A stretch of 64,000 nucleotides of DNA. Source: Fictibacillus barbaricus (GTDB taxonomy: Bacteria > Bacillota > Bacilli > Bacillales > Fictibacillaceae). This document shows positions 61,988 to 64,000 of the stretch, piece by piece. The position numbers were made by a program, and so were the translations under genes. The notes beneath the pieces are model-generated. The model did no database searches and was not told where the DNA came from. It saw nothing but the letters and a program-made list of their open reading frames with translations. The stretch is from positions 1,612,001 through 1,676,000 of the forward strand of contig NZ_BMCE01000002.1 of assembly GCF_014635025.1 (NCBI RefSeq). Direction: 5' to 3'. The number at the start of each line of letters is the position of its first letter. Within the stretch, counting starts at the first letter, position 1.

Positions 61988-63289
61988 ATGGACAGCATGG
62001 CGATTGCGGCCTTCGCTGTATTTTTAGTTACAATTATTTTTGTAATCTGGCAGCCCCGAGGTCTATCAATCGGTTGGTCTGCTACAATTGGTGCAGTGAT
62101 TGCACTTCTGATTAAAGTGGTTACTCCTGATGATGTCTGGACGGTAACAGGAATCGTCTGGAACGCCACTTTAGCGTTTGTAGCCATCATTCTCATATCA
62201 ATCATTTTAGATGAAATTGGATTCTTTGAATGGTCCGCCCTACATATGGCGAGGCTGGCAGGCGGCAACGGAAAGAAGATGTTTATTTATGTAATCCTTC
62301 TTGGAGCCGCTGTATCTGCATTCTTTGCGAATGACGGAGCAGCACTGATCCTTACACCGATCGTACTGGCCCAAGTTCGCGCGCTCAATTTTAAAGAATC
62401 CATGGTGCTTCCTTTTATTATGGCAAGCGGATTTATCGCAGACACAACATCATTGCCGCTGGTTGTATCCAACTTAGTAAATATCGTCTCCGCTGATTTC
62501 TTTAACATTGGATTCGTTGAATATGCAAGCCGCATGATTGTACCAAACTTATTTTCTTTAATTGCGAGCACACTCGTACTGTATATCTTTTTTCGAAAGA
62601 GTATTCCTGCTAACTATGACCTGTCGCAGTTAAAGAAACCGAAAGAAGCGATCCGCGACACAAAGCTGTTCAAGCTTTCCTGGGTGATCCTGGCTGTTCT
62701 TTTAGCAGGTTACTTAACGAGTGAGTTTATCGGTGTACCCGTTTCAATTATCGCGGGAGCTGCAGCTGTTCTTTTTATTTTTGCAGCACGTAAAAGTCAA
62801 GTCATTCAAACAAAAAAAGTCATTAAAGACGCACCTTGGACCGTTGTTGTATTTTCAATCGGAATGTATGTAGTGGTTTATGGACTTCGAAACGCTGGAC
62901 TAACGGATATGCTTGGCAGCTGGATTCAAGTGATCGCTGATCAAGGATTATTTGCAGCAACCATTGGAATGGGCTTTTTAGCCGCAGTATTATCATCTGT
63001 TATGAATAACATGCCAACTGTCATGATTGATGCTCTTGCAATACAAGGAACTGAAACATCAGGCGTTATCCGCGAAGCTTTAATCTACGCAAATGTTATC
63101 GGTTCTGATTTAGGGCCAAAAATTACACCGATCGGTTCGTTAGCAACCCTCTTATGGCTTCACGTGTTATCAAAAAAAGGCGTCAAAATTTCATGGGGCT
63201 ATTATTTTAAGATCGGGATCATCTTAACTGTACCAACACTTTTCATAACATTAACCGGCCTTTATTTTTGGCTGTTACTTTTATCATAA
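61988..63289 (+). CDS. arsB: Arsenite efflux pump ArsB
   Basis: A 433-residue, 12-helix membrane protein of the ArsB branch of the ion transporter superfamily, with [19 protein letters not shown] near residue 105 and [17 protein letters not shown] near 335. It expels arsenite using the proton gradient. GGGGGGAG precedes the ATG; it starts 32 bases after arsR. Confidence 0.93.
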   Translation: MDSMAIAAFAVFLVTIIFVIWQPRGLSIGWSATIGAVIALLIKVVTPDDVWTVTGIVWNATLAFVAIILISIILDEIGFFEWSALHMARLAGGNGKKMFIYVILLGAAVSAFFANDGAALILTPIVLAQVRALNFKESMVLPFIMASGFIADTTSLPLVVSNLVNIVSADFFNIGFVEYASRMIVPNLFSLIASTLVLYIFFRKSIPANYDLSQLKKPKEAIRDTKLFKLSWVILAVLLAGYLTSEFIGVPVSIIAGAAAVLFIFAARKSQVIQTKKVIKDAPWTVVVFSIGMYVVVYGLRNAGLTDMLGSWIQVIADQGLFAATIGMGFLAAVLSSVMNNMPTVMIDALAIQGTETSGVIREALIYANVIGSDLGPKITPIGSLATLLWLHVLSKKGVKISWGYYFKIGIILTVPTLFITLTGLYFWLLLLS

Positions 63290-63307
63290 AAAAGGAGAGT
63301 GCACATA

Positions 63308-63772
63308 ATGATTCAACGCATGCATGTTGCTGTTAACTGCTCAGATTTAGAGAAGTCTCTTGAGTTTTACAAAAGCTTTTTCGGTACAGAACCTACAAAA
63401 GTAAAAGACAACTACGCAAAATTTGAGCTTGATTCCCCAGCTCTTCATTTTTCTTTAAATGCACGCCCTTTTGCAAAAGAGGGTGTACTTAATCATTTAG
63501 GTTTTCAGGTAAGCAACACAGAAGACGTTCTTGCTATGGGTGAACGTCTCCGCTCGGCAGGACTTCTTTTAATAGACGAGATGAACACGACGTGCTGTTA
63601 TGCGGTTCAAGATAAAGTTTGGGTATATGACCCAGACGGAAACGCTTGGGAGATTTTCTATACAAAAGATGACTCTGAATTTGAATCCGCTGGGGATGCA
63701 CGAGATCTATCATTATGCTGTGCACCACCTCAAGCATCGCAGCCGATTCAATTAGGCTTTACGAAAAAATAA
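63308..63772 (+). CDS. arsI: ArsI C-As lyase
   Basis: A 154-residue type I extradiol-dioxygenase-like protein (vicinal oxygen chelate fold). The iron ligands are likely in RMHVAVN near the start, LNHLGFQV at about 60, and the late glutamate of WEIFY. The trivalent-arsenic-binding pair is NTTCCYAVQ at about 93-101, the signature of ArsI, which cleaves the carbon-arsenic bond of methylarsenite. Extra LCC near the end is also typical. I use the ATG at 63308 with GGAG upstream, not the GTG three codons earlier. Confidence 0.92.
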   Translation: MIQRMHVAVNCSDLEKSLEFYKSFFGTEPTKVKDNYAKFELDSPALHFSLNARPFAKEGVLNHLGFQVSNTEDVLAMGERLRSAGLLLIDEMNTTCCYAVQDKVWVYDPDGNAWEIFYTKDDSEFESAGDARDLSLCCAPPQASQPIQLGFTKK

Positions 63773-63783
63773 AAGAGCATAAA

Positions 63784-63818
63784 AAAATCCCTCTGCTAGT
63801 AATGCGGAGGGATTTTTG
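63784..63818. terminator. Terminator of arsR-arsB-arsI
   Basis: AAATCCCTCTGC / GCGGAGGGATTT followed by TTGTC; A-run on the other side makes it bidirectional. Confidence 0.85.
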
Positions 63819-63824
63819 TCTGGT

Positions 63825-64000
63825 TTAAAGGGTGGATAAGGCGACAATTTCTTCAATCCGAATAAGAATCTGATCCATATGGTTATTGTGATAGCTCATA
63901 ACACATAAGGTGATATAGTCTCTTTCAACCGCTCTTAGTCTGCCTTCGTACGTATTGTTCGTTGTATCCACCACGACTTGCCTCTCCAAAAGACGTTTTG
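63825..64000 (-). CDS. C-terminal part of a DUF2642-like protein
   Basis: The minus strand is open from the window edge to a TAA at 63825-63827 and encodes KRLLERQVVVDTTNNTYEGR, then LRAVERDYITL and a helical end. The VVVxTTxxxxxGxLxxVxxDYI pattern fits DUF2642-type (Sm-like fold) Bacillus proteins, some of which are spore-associated. The start lies outside the window. Confidence 0.55.
   Translation of the reverse strand, partial: KRLLERQVVVDTTNNTYEGRLRAVERDYITLCVMSYHNNHMDQILIRIEEIVALSTL

Overview
The window looks like the chromosome of a low-GC, endospore-forming Bacillaceae bacterium (Bacillus/Fictibacillus-like; the genus is my inference). The evidence is strong GGAGG-type ribosome binding sites with many TTG and GTG starts, an alpha/beta-type spore protein gene with a sigma-G-like promoter, spoVR, a collagen-like exosporium-type protein, an RsbR paralogue, and genes that match the B. 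subtilis yhe region (yheA, yheB, yheI/yheH). No rRNA, tRNA, transposase, integrase or CRISPR array was seen.

Layout. 0-17.6 kb: mostly housekeeping and stress genes (DhaS aldehyde dehydrogenase, HAD phosphatase, YheA, YheB, a Dph6-like ATP pyrophosphatase, a polysaccharide deacetylase with a stop codon near its expected start, MsmX, an amino-acid ABC pair without an ATPase gene, a spore protein, a second aldehyde dehydrogenase, an SDR, a DUF2157/GDYXXLXY pair and HemAT). 17.7-22.4 kb: a tiny lipoprotein, a tandem pair of 119-nt structured elements, and the BmrCD-type multidrug ABC exporter behind a leader with two short peptides and an attenuator. 22.8-25.6 kb: ribE-ribBA-ribH under an FMN riboswitch, without ribD. 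25.6-36.3 kb: a Ktr-type potassium channel, membrane proteins, a guanidine-I riboswitch with an SMR exporter, a YtbD/YtcD-like MFS and HxlR pair, an amine oxidase, DinB and a LysM-GH18 hydrolase. 36.5-39.4 kb: a second riboflavin locus with a divergent GTP cyclohydrolase II, ribD and a HAD nucleotidase. 39.4-45.7 kb: RsbR, PadR-ChrA, an APC permease and an EamA/LysR pair.

45.7-58.2 kb is the accessory region. Five copies of the 3' end of spoVR with its hairpin terminator cut it into four blocks: (1) 6-phospho-beta-glucosidase and RpiR; (2) DedA, a small membrane protein and an M-box-controlled CorA; (3) an organoarsenical-type locus with ArsR, an ArsP permease, two short cysteine-pair proteins and an ArsN1-like acetyltransferase; (4) a collagen-like protein. 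The copies decay with distance from the intact spoVR at 56.8-58.2 kb, as expected if new DNA was repeatedly added directly behind spoVR. 58.2-64 kb holds an MFS exporter, a secreted beta-propeller protein and a classic ars locus (arsC divergent from arsR-arsB-arsI).

Other patterns that genes do not explain: four intergenic tandem arrays, three with an exact 21-nt period and one with an exact 20-nt period; a recurrent palindrome TTAAACA-NN-TGTTTAA; and several operator-like inverted repeats. Assignments come from reading motifs; no database search was possible.
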